From Folioceros fuciformis (lineage: Eukaryota > Anthocerotophyta > Anthocerotopsida > Anthocerotales), in the NCBI GenBank assembly GCA_049999805.1, contig JBNGIO010006274.1, positions 302,875 to 330,534 on the forward strand: a stretch of DNA of 27,660 bases, read 5' to 3'. This document shows positions 1-10,064 of this stretch, piece after piece. The number at the start of each line of letters is the position of its first letter. Positions within the stretch are counted from its first letter, which is position 1. Position numbers and translations under genes: made by a program. The notes under the pieces were generated by a model. That model was not told the DNA's origin. It saw only the letters and a list, made by a program, of their open reading frames with translations, and made no database searches.

Positions 1-844
1 CAGGGCGGGGCAGGGCGAGGAGGAGAAGGAGGGGCAGGGCGGGGAGACTGGACAGCAGCGCCGGCGAGGGACAACAGTGGGGCTGAGCAGATCCAGCACC
101 GCGGGCTACGGATTGGGGAGGAAATCGGATCAGGGAGGAGAAGAGGTCAGGGCTGGCCTTGCATCGGCCAAATCCTTCAGCTTGGCTCAACCTCCTCTTG
201 TGCGCACATTCAGTCCCCTCACCCGGGGATCCTCCTCCTGCCTGCAGATCCAAAGAGGAAGTGAGACAAAGAGATGGAGAGGGAAGGGGAAAAAGAGGAA
301 GCGGGGACAAGAGGAGAATGGAGAAGGTAGGAGAAAGGGAGGGAGGAAGAGAGGGATGGGAGCGGCCGCAGTCCTTGTCTTAGCTAGCTAGGGCAAGGCC
401 TCCACGGCCGTTTAGTCCATCAGGCAATCTGGTTGGCTGACATCGGACATCTAACCATGACCTTGACATATCCCATATTTCCGTTCCTAGGTTAAACAAT
501 TATTTAATTATTTTATTATTTAATTATATTCAATTATGTAATACTATATACCTTTAATTAATATTAAACCAATCACCAAACCTAGATTCAAACTTTCTCG
601 ACCCTATGGTCCGGTACCATACCTAAACTTTTCCAGGTCTGGGACCAAACCTATACCCACTCTAATAATCAAACCAATTATTCCTTGGTCAATTCACCTA
701 CTTAGCACAAGAAAAAATAGGAAAAACGACCAGAAAATAAAGGAAAATTAAGGATAATAAGTAGAAAAAGAAAACCAAACCATACCACTATTAACCTTTT
801 TCAACCAAAACAAACCACTACCCCAAACTTTGGAGGTTCACGTG
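1..844 (-). repeat. Probable 3' LTR of the Ty3/gypsy remnant (runs off the window)
   Basis: This stretch lies immediately beyond the polypurine tract at 845-854, where the 3' LTR must begin. In minus orientation it starts AT-rich (about 840 down to 480), with TATA-like stretches around 540-560, then becomes GC-rich and C/T-rich on the minus strand (400 down to 1), as many plant LTRs do across U3, R and U5. No second LTR copy is in the window, so the outer boundary cannot be fixed. A plus-strand open frame at 77-391 is Arg/Gly/Lys-rich and looks like chance coding through the purine-rich strand. Positions 2-44 carry several G-runs. Confidence 0.5.
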
Positions 845-854
845 CCCCCCTTCT
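845..854 (-). promoter_or_regulatory. Polypurine tract of the Ty3/gypsy element
   Basis: On the minus strand this reads AGAAGGGGGG, ten purines, directly after the end of the pol frame and a short hairpin. Such a tract primes plus-strand DNA synthesis in LTR retrotransposons and marks the inner edge of the 3' LTR. The call rests on position and composition. Confidence 0.65.
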
Positions 855-855
855 T

Positions 856-881
856 AGTTGTTTGCGTCCTCGCAAACAACT
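856..881. other. Perfect hairpin next to the polypurine tract
   Basis: An 11-bp perfect inverted repeat (856-866 against 871-881, arm AGTTGTTTGCG) flanks a 4-base loop, TCCT. It sits between the pol stop codon and the polypurine tract, one base from the latter. In a transcript of the element it would form a stable stem-loop at the 3' end of the coding region. Its role is unknown; conservation in related copies would be the test. Confidence 0.8.
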
Positions 882-894
882 AACCCTCTGATGG

Positions 895-2822
895 CTAATA
901 GTACTTCTTGACTTGCCAACCATTGACCCTAGTTAGCAACAAATCACCACCCAATACCCTCAACACGACAAACCCATTTTCAAACACTTCCTCCACCTTG
1001 TAACGAGTCATCCACCTCAACCTCAACTTACCTGGGAAATCCATGTACCAACTATCATACAATAGCACCAAATCCCCATGTAGGATGGTCTCCTTCTTCC
1101 TCAACCTACCATCTTGGCGGGTTTTCCTTTGCTCTTGTATCGTGTGCGTCTCCTCCAAGGCTTCTTCTCGATCCTCCTCATAGGTGATGAAAGCTTCCAA
1201 CCTAGCTTCTTAGCTCTCCCTCGCTGGCAGCCTAGCCTCTTCCATGACATAGTGAGTGGGAATCCCAAACTCAATGGGAAGAACAGGCGACATGCCATAG
1301 GTCAAGTAGTATGGAGTCCTCTTCGTGGTGACCTTTTCTGTTGTCTTGTAAGCCCCAAGTGCTGAATGTTACTTCGTGTCCCAATCATACGTGTGAGTCA
1401 CAGTCACGTTGGTCAAAATGGTCCCCAAAAGACCATTGGTCTTCTCCGTCAACCCATTTGCCTCCAAATTGTAAGGAGTGGTCTTCCTATGAAGAATGTT
1501 AAAGTAGGCGGTCAAGGTGGTGATGACTTCATTAAGAAAATGTGTCCCCCTATCGCTGACCAAGTCCCATGGACACCCATAGCGTGTGATGATGTTCTTA
1601 AACAAAAATTTGGCCATTGTTGGGGCATCGTCCCACCAGGTAGCCTCTGCCTCCACCATCTTTGGTGCAATAGTCTGTCGCCACTAGGATGTATTGCTTC
1701 CTTGTCCAGCGAGTAGGTGGACAAATCAGCCCTACAAAGTTGATACCCCAATTCTCGAACGAAGCCAATGGTAGGATGTAGGTCAACGGCTAACTAGTTG
1801 TCAATGTGGGTCTCCCTACCCTTAGACAAGCATCACACCTCCTCACACATTCCCACACATCCTGCTGCATGAGAGCCCACCAAAACCCAGTATCCAAGAT
1901 CTTCTTAATGGTAATGGGGGCTGAATAGTGGCTTCCTGCCCTTTTTGCATGCAAAGCTTCGGTCACCAAAGCACCCTCATTCACCTCCAAACAACGCCTC
2001 ACCTTACCATCCGGGCCTAGTTTGTACAAGACCCCTTGCTTCAGACAATATGGGCCTGTCTTGTGCAAGAACACTGCCCTACCCTTGTGGCTCAATCCAA
2101 CTGGCATGATTCCAAACTCCAGAAATCTCCTCACCTGAGCTGATAGCAACTGCCTAGCATAGGGCCTTCCCAACCTGTCACCACGGCGGCTCCTCTTCTT
2201 CCGAGCTAAGCTAACCCTTTGGCTGCTCTCAACCCAAATAGAGGTTCCTCGTCCCACTTGGGCTGACTGTTCATTGAACTCTCCCTCTTCTGCTGCATGT
2301 ACAGCAGCAATTAGGTCCTCATCAGGAAACCTGTCATCCGTTTCTCTAACCTTCCCTTTGGTTTTGAGCCTAGAAACAAAGTCAGCATTGACATGGCTCT
2401 TCCCTGCCCTGGATTCCACCTCAAAATCAAACTCCTGCAGCAAGAGAATCCACCTAGCGACCCTCCCTGATAGGTCAGGCTTGTTCACAAGATACTTCAA
2501 AGCAAAGTGGTCCACATGAAACACTACCTTGCAAGCTAGAAGGTAGTGATGGAACTTCTTACAAGCGTAGATGATGCCCAAAGCCTCTCTCTCCATTGTG
2601 GAATAGTTCCTCTCTGCGTCCGTGAGTTGCCTTCCAGCATAGAAGATAGGGTGATCCCTCTTGTTGTCATCTTGTTGGCTGAGGATGGCCCCTATAGCAT
2701 AGGCTGACACATCCACATACACATGAAAGGTCTTCTTCCAATTTGGTGGGCTCAATGTGGGTGCTGCCACCAAACTCCTCTTCAAGTCCTAAAATGCTTC
2801 CTCCCTCTTAGGGGTCCACTCA
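895..2822 (-). pseudogene. Ty3/gypsy pol remnant: RNase H and integrase
   Basis: The longest open piece (2785 down to 1790) carries RNase H (FHVYVDVSAYAIGAILSQQ, then EREALGIIYACKKFHHYL and the HVDHFALKYL segment) and the integrase zinc finger (ALHAKRAGSH followed by RRCDAC). An in-frame stop at 1787-1789 precedes the start of the integrase core (VATDYCTK). A frameshift near 1655-1680 moves to the frame holding SDRGTHF and GLTEKTNGL, so the three acidic integrase residues are all legible. A further stop at 1369-1371 precedes the conserved TTKRTPYYLTYGM stretch and the C-terminal PGKLRLRWM and VNGWQVKKYY segments, ending at 895. Another stop lies just upstream of the RNase H, near 2788. At least three stops and one frameshift make this a dead copy. 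Confidence 0.9.
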
Positions 2823-2832
2823 TACAACACAT

Positions 2833-2922
2833 GAGGGCGCAAGCATGCCAGCGCCCAACACACAAATGCGGAGGCAGGAGGGCGCAAGCATGCCACAGCC
2901 CAGCACGCAGATAAGGAGGCAG
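2833..2922. repeat. 45-bp tandem direct repeat, two copies
   Basis: Unit 1 starts at 2833 and unit 2 at 2878, each beginning GAGGGCGCAAGCATGCC and ending GGAGGCAG, with several substitutions between them. The pair lies exactly where homology to the Ty3/gypsy element ends, so it may mark an old insertion or recombination junction. From 2930 to about 3090 I see nothing recognisable beyond a possible splice-donor-like site on the minus strand. Confidence 0.75.
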
Positions 2923-3127
2923 GATTCACGGGCTGGCTGGCGCCCTCCCTAGTAGATTAACAAGACAATAAAGCAAACGAATAGTTTTCCATGAAATATA
3001 GAGAATGTCTTACCTTCCCTACGAACACTGTTTGAAACTTCGTGAGCATGGCATCTGTTGAGTGTTGCGGATACTAAATTCGCACCTCATCAAATGAAGA
3101 ACAACAAAGGTGCTTCGCCATCGCCAC

Positions 3128-3367
3128 CTAGATAATATGGAACTTCTTCCTTAGGCTTATGACGTTGTCCATGCCTTTCAGGTCCAGCAACCCAGCAAGA
3201 ACCTTCTCTGTTGCCAATATGAGGATTTGCTGGCCACACTCCCTTGGTGTTATCCCATGGAATGACTTCCATGGCTTTGCGGGCATATTCTTCGACTTCA
3301 CATAGCTAGCATCAACCTTTTTTACATCATTAGATGCTTTGCGCTTGCCTTTTCCTTTCTTGTTCAT
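3128..3367 (-). CDS. Unrecognised Lys-rich open frame (possible exon or pseudogene)
   Basis: A 79-codon ATG-to-stop frame on the minus strand. The N terminus is basic (MNKKGKGKRKASND) and the rest reads like genuine protein (KPWKSFHGITPRECGQQ, then ILATEKVLAGLLDLKGMDN). Upstream on the same strand (about 3575 down to 3370), in another frame, is a further protein-like stretch (LYKVLGLIEDDQGREDDGYK, EKVWENMDKIFNKWEACELP) broken by a stop. The two together suggest an older gene or element interrupted by stops and bordered by the copia LTR at 3579. I do not recognise the family. It could be a host gene fragment or part of an uncharacterised repeat. Confidence 0.35.
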   Translation of the reverse strand: MNKKGKGKRKASNDVKKVDASYVKSKNMPAKPWKSFHGITPRECGQQILILATEKVLAGLLDLKGMDNVISLRKKFHII

Positions 3368-3578
3368 ACTGCTGCTGTATGTTTCTGCTGTTCCGGCAAT
3401 TCACAAGCTTCCCATTTGTTGAATATCTTGTCCATGTTTTCCCAAACCTTCTCTTACTGCTTGGCTATGCATAGTATGTGTGTCCGATTATCCACTTTCG
3501 TCTGCTTGTAACCATCATCTTCTCGACCTTGGTCATCCTCGATTAGTCCCAAGACCTTGTACAAGTTGAACTTCCATG

Positions 3579-3870
3579 TGAAGGATCGCTAGAGGAGCAT
3601 GGTGAAGGAGAGGAGAGGAGGAGGTAAGGAGGAGAGGAGAAAGAGAGGTCACACTCTCTCAATAGAGTCTCAATATGCAAGGGAGCTCAAGGGGGTATTT
3701 ATACCTTCTAGAAGAGCTCCCTAGGAAGCTTCACAAGAAGCGCACAGGAAGCTGCGCAAGAAGCTTCCTACAGATTAGCTTAAGCTAATATAAACTAATG
3801 ATACTTAACTAGACACTAATCTTAGACTAAACACATTAGTCTAAGTACATTGGGCTTTAATAGCCCTACA
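3579..3870 (-). repeat. Probable 3' LTR of the Ty1/copia element
   Basis: The inner edge is well placed: on the minus strand a purine tract (3871-3882) is followed directly by TGTAGGGC, giving the expected 5' TG of the LTR at 3870. Inside is a TATAAATA box and a purine/pyrimidine-rich leader-like stretch. The outer edge at 3579 is my best guess, since minus-strand sequence there ends in TTCA before protein-like sequence resumes, giving an LTR of about 292 bp. The matching 5' LTR is not present, so the boundary cannot be checked internally. Confidence 0.6.
3696..3703 (-). promoter_or_regulatory. TATA box of the copia LTR
   Basis: The minus strand reads TATAAATA, a consensus plant TATA box, about 170 bp inside the LTR from its inner edge, followed downstream by a C/T-rich leader. 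This is the expected position for the U3 promoter of a copia LTR. It may still be able to drive read-through transcription toward lower coordinates. Confidence 0.6.
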
Positions 3871-3882
3871 ACCTCCTCCTTA
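3871..3882 (-). promoter_or_regulatory. Polypurine tract of the copia element
   Basis: The minus strand reads AAGGAGGAGGT just inside the 3' LTR and about 30 bases after the polyprotein stop codon at 3913-3915. This is the canonical position for the plus-strand primer of an LTR retrotransposon. Confidence 0.7.
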
Positions 3883-3912
3883 AAGGCCAATTTACCTTCA
3901 TAGGAGAGTAGT

Positions 3913-6900
3913 CTACCTCATGCCCATGAGTGTCCGAGCTTGTGCGAATTGCTCCGAAGAGAGCCCCTTGGTAAGAACATCTGCAGGGTTCTGACAGGTG
4001 TGAACTTTAACAAGTTGTACCCTCTTGTCTTTCAACACCTCTCAAATGAAGTGATCCTTCACTTCCACATGTTTAGTCTTCGCATTAAACACTGGATTCT
4101 TTGCCAATTGAATAGCACTCTAGCTATCACAATGCAACACTGGAAGCTCAACCTTGATCCCCAAATCTCCCACTAAACGAGCAAGCCACATGGCTTCCTT
4201 GCACGCCTCAGTTGTTGCAACATACTCGGCCTTTGTGGTAGATAGCATTATGCACGATTGCAAACGAGATCGCCATGAGTCTGCCCCTCCTGTGCACATG
4301 AAGACATAACCTAATGTGGACCTCCTTTTGTCCATATCCCTAGCATAATCAGCATCCGTATATCCCACAATAGATGCATCTTAGATAGATGCATATTACC
4401 TAAACATAAGCACAAAGCTTTTGTACCATTCAAGTACCTCATAACTCCTTTCACTGCCTCCCAATGCTTCATGCCAGGGTTTGACATAAACCTACTAACC
4501 ACTCCCACTGCAAAGGCAATGTCAGGACGTGTAGCAATCATTGCATACATCAAACTCCCTACAGCTGATGAGTATGGAACCTTCTCCATTTCAGCTTTGT
4601 CCTCCGTAGAGCTTGGGCAATCCTTGCTCGACAGTTTCACATATGGAGGCAACGGAGTACTTAATACCTTCCCCTTCTCCATATTAAAACGTTGAATCAC
4701 CTTGTTAATGTATTCAGTCTGAGACAAGTACAACAAACGCTTCTGTCTGTCTCAACGAATACACATGCCAAGAATATGGCTTGCCTCTCCCAAGTCTGTC
4801 ATGTCAAAGCGACCATTCAACTTTGACTTCAACGCTGAAATCTCATCACTGTTAGTGCCAGCAATTAGCATATCATCCACATAGAGGACCAGAATGAGCA
4901 AGCTTCCATCCTTAGCTTGCTTCGTATAGAGGCAATGATCCTCATTGCTACGTTTGTAGCCTTGAGAAAGCATAAATGAGTGGAATTTGAAATACCACTC
5001 CCTGGGTGCCTGCTTCAAACCATAAAGGCTCTTCTTTAACCTGCACACTAGACTCTCTTTGCCCTTCTCAATGAAACCCTCTGGTTGTTGCATGTATACC
5101 TCTTCCTGGAGATCACCATGCAGAAATGCCGACTTCACGTCCATCTGGATAAGTTCCATGTCGTGCCTCGCAACCAGACCAAGGACACATCGCAAGGTGG
5201 TCATTTTGACAACTGGCGAGAAAATCTCATCAAAGTTAATACCTTGTTGTTGCTTAAAACCCTTAGCAACCAATCGTGCCTTGTACTTGGGTTTGCCATA
5301 ATGGGGTATGTCCTTCATCTTATACACCCATTTGCATGGCAACGCCTTCTTGCCCTTAGGCAACCGAACCAACTCCCAAGTTTGGTTCTTGTGGAGCGAA
5401 TCCATCTGCAACTGCATCGCCTTCTCCCACTTGTCCTTGTCAGTCACTGACATGGCCTCTTGGTAACAAGACGGCTCCCCACAATCCGTCAGCATGACAT
5501 AATCAAGAGATGCAACATACCTGTCAGGAGGACGTGAGATCCTTCCTAACCTACGAAGCATTGGCGCCTCGACCGGAGCTGGTTGCACTCTCTCCTCTTG
5601 TACAAGTGGAGGAACCTGTTCCTGCACATCACGACGTTCAACCTACGCGGGACGGTCAAATCCATCTTCTTGAAAGGCCACCCGTTGCACCTCCACAGTT
5701 GGAGTAGGCTTCTTGTGCATCTTGGTCTCATTGAAGAACACGTCATTGCTACGAACCATCCTCTTGGCCTCTGGATCCCACAGACGGTATCCCATCTCAC
5801 CATTATTCACCATAGCCAAGAAAAATACATTTTCTTGACTTGGGAGCCAACTTGTCCCGGAACTCCTTCGGAACGTGGTAGTATGCCTCGCAGCCAAACA
5901 CTCAGAGATGCTTGTATGACGGCTTCTTTCCAGACCACATCTCCTCTGGAACCTGTTCATCCACAGCCCTATTGGGAGATCCGTTAATGAGATGCAGCGC
6001 AGTAGCCACTGCTTCTGCCCAAAATCTGTTAGGCAATCCAGAGGTTGACAACAAACTACGCATCCTCTCCTGGATGGTCATGTTTATCCGTTCGGGCACA
6101 CCGGTCTGGGGGGGAGTATACGGCGCAGTCAATTCTCTCTTGATTCTCTTGAAATCATAGAATAACTGGAAAGCCTTTGAGACATACTCTCCCCCATTGT
6201 CTGTCCTCAGACACTTCAGTTGGAGGCCAGACTGATTCTCCACAAGAGTGACGAATTTCTGAAACACTGTCAGAACATCATCCTTTTTCCTCAAAGGATA
6301 AACCCACACCTTGCATGAGAAGTCATCAATGAACGTGACAAAATAAGATGCACTGCCTAACAATACAGTGGGCATAAGTCCACAAACGTCACTGTGAACC
6401 AACTCAAGAGGTCTACTTTTGTGTTTACCTCTTGCTCCATGTGGTGACTTCGTTTGTTTCCCATACAAACAGTGCTCACACACGAAGAAATCGGAGAAGT
6501 CAAATACAGGGACGTAACCAAAACGAGATAAGATCTTCATTCCTTTTTGAGACATGTCCTAACCGACTATGCCACAGGAAACACTTGGCTGTTTCGTTAC
6601 ACAAATCACATGATCCTTGACAGTGGTTACCTGAAGTGAGTACAAAGTGTCACACTTCGATCCATGAGCTAACACAAGAGAACCTTTGGAGATCTTCCAA
6701 GAATGATCTCCAAACCAACAATGGTAGCCAACGTTATCCAATTGCCCTGCGCTAATCATGCTTTTGGCCAACTTCGGAACATGCCTAACATCCTTCAGTA
6801 CGAATGAAGATCCATTGTCGAACTTGAGCTTCACATCACCAACGCCTGCAATCTCGCATGCATAGTTATTTCCAAGCCGTACACATCCTTTCCTAGTAGC

Positions 6901-7770
6901 ATCATACGTACTAAACCAATCCATATGCGGAGTAACATGGCAAGATGCTCCAGAGTCAATTATCCAATTAGAGAATAAGTGACTCTCCGCGGTTGTCAGT
7001 TTTGAAGAATTGAAGGAAGAAGAGATAAGAACATCTCCATTGTCAACAGAATTCACCTCGTTAGGCTTGGTATTCGGACTTGCCTTGTTGTCGCTTTGCT
7101 TCTTCTCCTTTCCTTTGTCCTTCTTGAACTTCTCGTAGTCCTTCCTGATCTGACCCGTCTTGTGACAATGGTAATACTCAACATTGTTACGACTACGAGA
7201 TTTACTACGGGAAGAACTTCGCTCCTTGTACTTCCCCTTGGAAGTGGACCTTCCTCTCACCATGAGGGCATTGGACCCTTTCAAAGGTTCCATATTCTTC
7301 CTGTTCACCTCCTCTGTTAACATGCTACCTTCTACATTTACAACAGTAAGACCACTGGCAGGAGCGGAATTACTCAGAGCTGTATGAAAGGTGTCCCAAC
7401 TCTCTGGTAATGTGACCAACAGAAACATAGCTCTCACGGAATCTGGGAATGAGATACCTTGAGATGAGAGCTGGCTGAAAATGGCATTGAACTCGTTCAG
7501 ATGATCGGACATCCTCGTCCTTTCCTTCATCTTCAAGTCCACCAGCTGTTTCAACCAGTACACCTGAGAAGCTGCACTTTGCTTCTTATATAGGTCACAC
7601 AACTTCTGCCATAGCTCGTAACTTGTGGTCTTGTCTTTCACATTGAAGTAGACCGACTTCGACAATGTTAGCATGATAGTAGACCTAGCAAGCTCATCTA
7701 GATCCTGCCACTCATCCTGAGTCATGCTAACAGGTTTTACTCCTAGAAACTTTATCAGCTTGATTTGCAT
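3913..7770 (-). pseudogene. Ty1/copia gag-pol polyprotein, broken and lacking its N terminus
   Basis: Reading down the minus strand in copia order: gag with the LTLSKSVYFNV and HLNEFNAIFSQL segments; a zinc knuckle that has lost key ligands (NVEYYHCHKTGQIRKDYEKF, where Cys and His are expected at several places); protease (WIIDSGASCHVT); integrase (HSDVCG, RTDNGGEY and the PERINMTIQER glutamate); reverse transcriptase with YVDDML near 4870; and RNase H (GYTDADYARD, STTKAEYVA). The frame ends with ADVLTKGLSS and a stop at 3913-3915. Breaks include in-frame stops near 6560, 5915, 4752 and 4120, frame changes near 5820, 5630 and 4390, and a disrupted region before the integrase. The N-terminal part of gag, the primer-binding site and the 5' LTR are missing upstream of 7770. 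It is dead as an autonomous element, but most domains are easily read, so decay is moderate. Confidence 0.93.
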
Positions 7771-7851
7771 CGGCTAGGGCGGCGGCTAGGGCGGCAGCTA
7801 GGGTGCAGCCACCGGCTAAAGCCATGGTCATATGCACACTATCTCTTTTGG

Positions 7852-8289
7852 CTATAATAAGCTCGTCTCTGAGATACCAAACCTGCTCAATGAACGACAT
7901 TTCCTCCTTCTGTCCGACATAATATTGTGGTCCGTCACAAGCATTCGCATCTTCTGCAGCGTAAGTCCACAGTACACATGGGCTTCAACATATTGAAACT
8001 GTTTTTTCCCTGGTGAGATATCCGCCGATTGCCTCATAGCCACAAATGTGTGATTCCCCCCGAGAACACCCATAACATACTGATGCGCCCGAAACGTCAC
8101 CAGATCTAGTTCCTTCAACGTCGCACACTCAGCCGGGTCTATCATGCATAACAGTGGTACCACTCCCTCTTTGATGCGCCCTGTCCCTATCACCCTTGCA
8201 AGATAGTTTGTCCAAGCCTCATCCACTTTTCTTATTTGCGCATCCAGTGTGAGGTACGCTGTTGGCCTGAGGTTTTCCAACTTCACCAC
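7852..8289 (-). pseudogene. Open segment with ParB/sulfiredoxin-like features
   Basis: A 145-codon open stretch on the minus strand. It reads like a real domain: VKLENLRPTAYLTLDAQIRK, then GRIKEGVVPLLCMIDP, then HQYVMGVLGGNHTFVAMRQ, then VEAHVYCGLTLQKMRMLVTD. A lead-in of LRP, a PL-hydrophobic strand, a GGNH-type loop followed by a helix, and a later helix ending in HN is the order of elements in the ParB N-terminal/sulfiredoxin fold, where G-x-N/R/H loops bind nucleotide. This is fold-level resemblance from memory, not a demonstrated match. The first usable codon is not ATG. A one-base shift near 7890 would continue the reading into EMSFIEQVWYLRDELIIAKR, so the 3' end is frameshifted or spliced. 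It abuts the truncated 5' end of the copia element. Confidence 0.4.
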
Positions 8290-8832
8290 ATAGTTTCTGT
8301 AACAACCTTTTTCTCATATGTGCATTCTCGAAGGCAAGTAAGCGGATCCTCTTCTCATTCCGCTTCCTCTAAGCACTCCTCATTCGTCATTAGGTTTACT
8401 ATCGTTATGGCCTCTAAGAATCCAGGGCCCCCACTTCCAGTTTGTGCCTTTGGTTTCTTTTGGCTAATTCTATCTACTTCCGTTCCAGCATCTCGTTGCA
8501 CTCTACCCTTTTGTTTCCCTCCTGTTTCTTCCGTGCTTGCATGTGTACGTGCATCAGATCCCTTGGATTGCCGAGGGATAGCGGCTGCTAGCCCAATGAG
8601 CCCCCTCCCAGCAGAGTCTGTCCCCCTCGACCTCTGGGGCTAGGTGCTGACCAGCCAACGCCCAGCGCCCTCACTCTAGCCCCGGAATTGGACAAACCAG
8701 TTCAGGTACGGGGTCTCCAAATGTTGGAACTATGCCTCTTTCCCGTGGGCGCCGGCCGACCAGCGCCCATGCTGTGTCTCTAGCTTGTAGTGCATCGTGG
8801 GGACTTAAGCACAGGTAGTCAGGAAACACTTC

Positions 8833-9366
8833 TCAATCGGCAATATCTTCCCCATAAGCTTGCTCACCATCCTCCGTGTCTGAGTGCCAGAGTATGATTG
8901 GAATTAGGGCATCGTTTTCATCTGAAGGTCCAAGCTTGTTCTCTAGCTCCCTTACCACCTCCTCTGCCACACCTTGGGCCCGTAGGACTGATTTGCGGAC
9001 TGCCATAGCTCTTCTGTGACCCTGCACTATTTGTGTGATTTCAGTGCACAAGCACCGGATCTAGGCATTGCCTTGGCTAATACCCTGCAAGAGAGGCGAA
9101 GCCATGTTACCACTAAAACCTTTCACACATCACCAAGCCAAAGAAAAAATGTCACTTACAATCTTCTCTCGTCTGCGCTGGATGAACATGTCCATGATAC
9201 GTTTGGGGTGGCACTTGCGTATGATCATGCTATTAAAGGCAACATGAAATAGCTTGTACTTCTCGACCTTTATATTCAATTCATTGAATTGGAAAGGCTG
9301 CGTACAGCATAGAAGGCAACCCTCCGGATCTCCTACTGCGTTCATCTCCAAACTGACCCAAATCAA
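8833..9366 (-). pseudogene. Two-exon fragment of the same unrecognised minus-strand gene
   Basis: Exon A (9366 down to 9160) encodes SLEMNAVGDPEGCLLCCTQP, FNELNIKVEKYKLFHVAFNS and a basic helix RKCHPKRIMDMFIQRRREKI. It ends at a good donor (ATT|GTAAGTG). A 75-bp intron (9159-9085) with a TCTCTTGCAG acceptor joins exon B, which after a stop reads CTEITQIVQGHRRAMAVRKS and ends in the acidic tail SDTEDGEQAYGEDIAD at 8833. Splice consensus and open coding on both sides support a once-real gene, but exon B contains a stop near 9060. I do not recognise the family. Position and strand suggest it belonged with the ParB-like segment downstream. Confidence 0.4.
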
Positions 9367-9379
9367 CTAGCCAACTCAA

Positions 9380-9808
9380 TCAAGTAACCAATCTTTGTCC
9401 ACCAAGTCTGTCACCTGCATTTGTGCCAATAGACGTTTCAACACCATTGTGTCGTCGTAGTTGTAAGGAGATTGGATAGGAGGTGGAGCTCTTTGCCTGG
9501 CTTGGTTGCTCCCCATCGCCACTCGATTCCTTCCCCCGATTGTTGCTTGCACGTCCTGACTGGTGACTCTCTAACCGAGAAGGATTCAGCCCTTCTGCAG
9601 GTGCACGAGGAACTCGTGTTTCTAGTGATGTGATATGCGCCTTGCTTCCTCCTTGTCTCAAAGCATCCCCGCTTATCTCCTATGCTACAGGACCCTGTGA
9701 TGATTGCTCCTTCCGACTAGCTCGGACTTTCTTCAAGGGCGGAGCTTCAGGTTGGGGATAAGCCATTCCTCCTTCAATGTTCTTCTTTTGCCGCTGCCGC
9801 GTTGCCAT
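9380..9808 (-). pseudogene. Probable N-terminal region of the minus-strand gene
   Basis: An ATG at 9808 opens MATRQRQKKNIEGGMAYPQP, continuing with a basic PLKKVRASRKEQSSQG segment to a stop at about 9680. The same frame then continues as a low-complexity, hydrophilic stretch rich in Ser, Arg and Gly to 9380. This looks like a disordered N terminus with one nonsense mutation. It lies head-to-head with the plus-strand relic that starts beyond 10.3 kb. No known domain is visible. The stretch from 8300 to 8830 continues on the same strand with short hydrophilic frames (for example THASTEETGGKQKGRVQRDA near 8550) broken by stops. Confidence 0.3.
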
Positions 9809-10064
9809 GCTTAGCCTATGAAACGCGCCTTCTGCGGATGCCGGCAACACTGAACTTGAGCAACAATGAGACTAAGACAAAAGGAGGGTGAAGTTTGCTG
9901 CAATCGCAAGTTCAAAGCCAGTGATGGGCACAAGCAAGTAGGCTCCAGCGGTGAAGGCCACGCGTTGCTCCTGTCGCGCTGGCTCCACTTACGCTTCCCA
10001 CTGTTCGCAAACCTGTTCACTGAAAAGAGTGACATATAGGTTCTTGGGATGCAAAACAGCCTAA

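Larger units (their letters stand above)
1..2822 (-). mobile_element. Ty3/gypsy LTR retrotransposon remnant (3' half)
   Basis: A minus-strand Ty3/gypsy element of which only the 3' half remains. Reading down the minus strand from 2822 one meets the last residues of the reverse transcriptase/RNase H linker, RNase H, the H2C2 integrase zinc finger, the integrase core, a basic C-terminal region, a polypurine tract, then an AT-rich stretch passing into a GC-rich stretch that looks like an LTR and leaves the window at base 1. Gag, protease and the RT palm are absent: recognisable homology stops abruptly near 2822, next to a tandem repeat. Stops and a frameshift make it inactive. The order RNase H before integrase is diagnostic of Ty3/gypsy. 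The clade is not certain. Confidence 0.88.

Noticed and set aside
77-391. 104-codon plus-strand frame at the window start
   Set aside because: Arg/Gly/Lys-rich reading of purine-rich DNA inside the probable LTR of the Ty3 element. It has no domain and the strand is opposite to the element.
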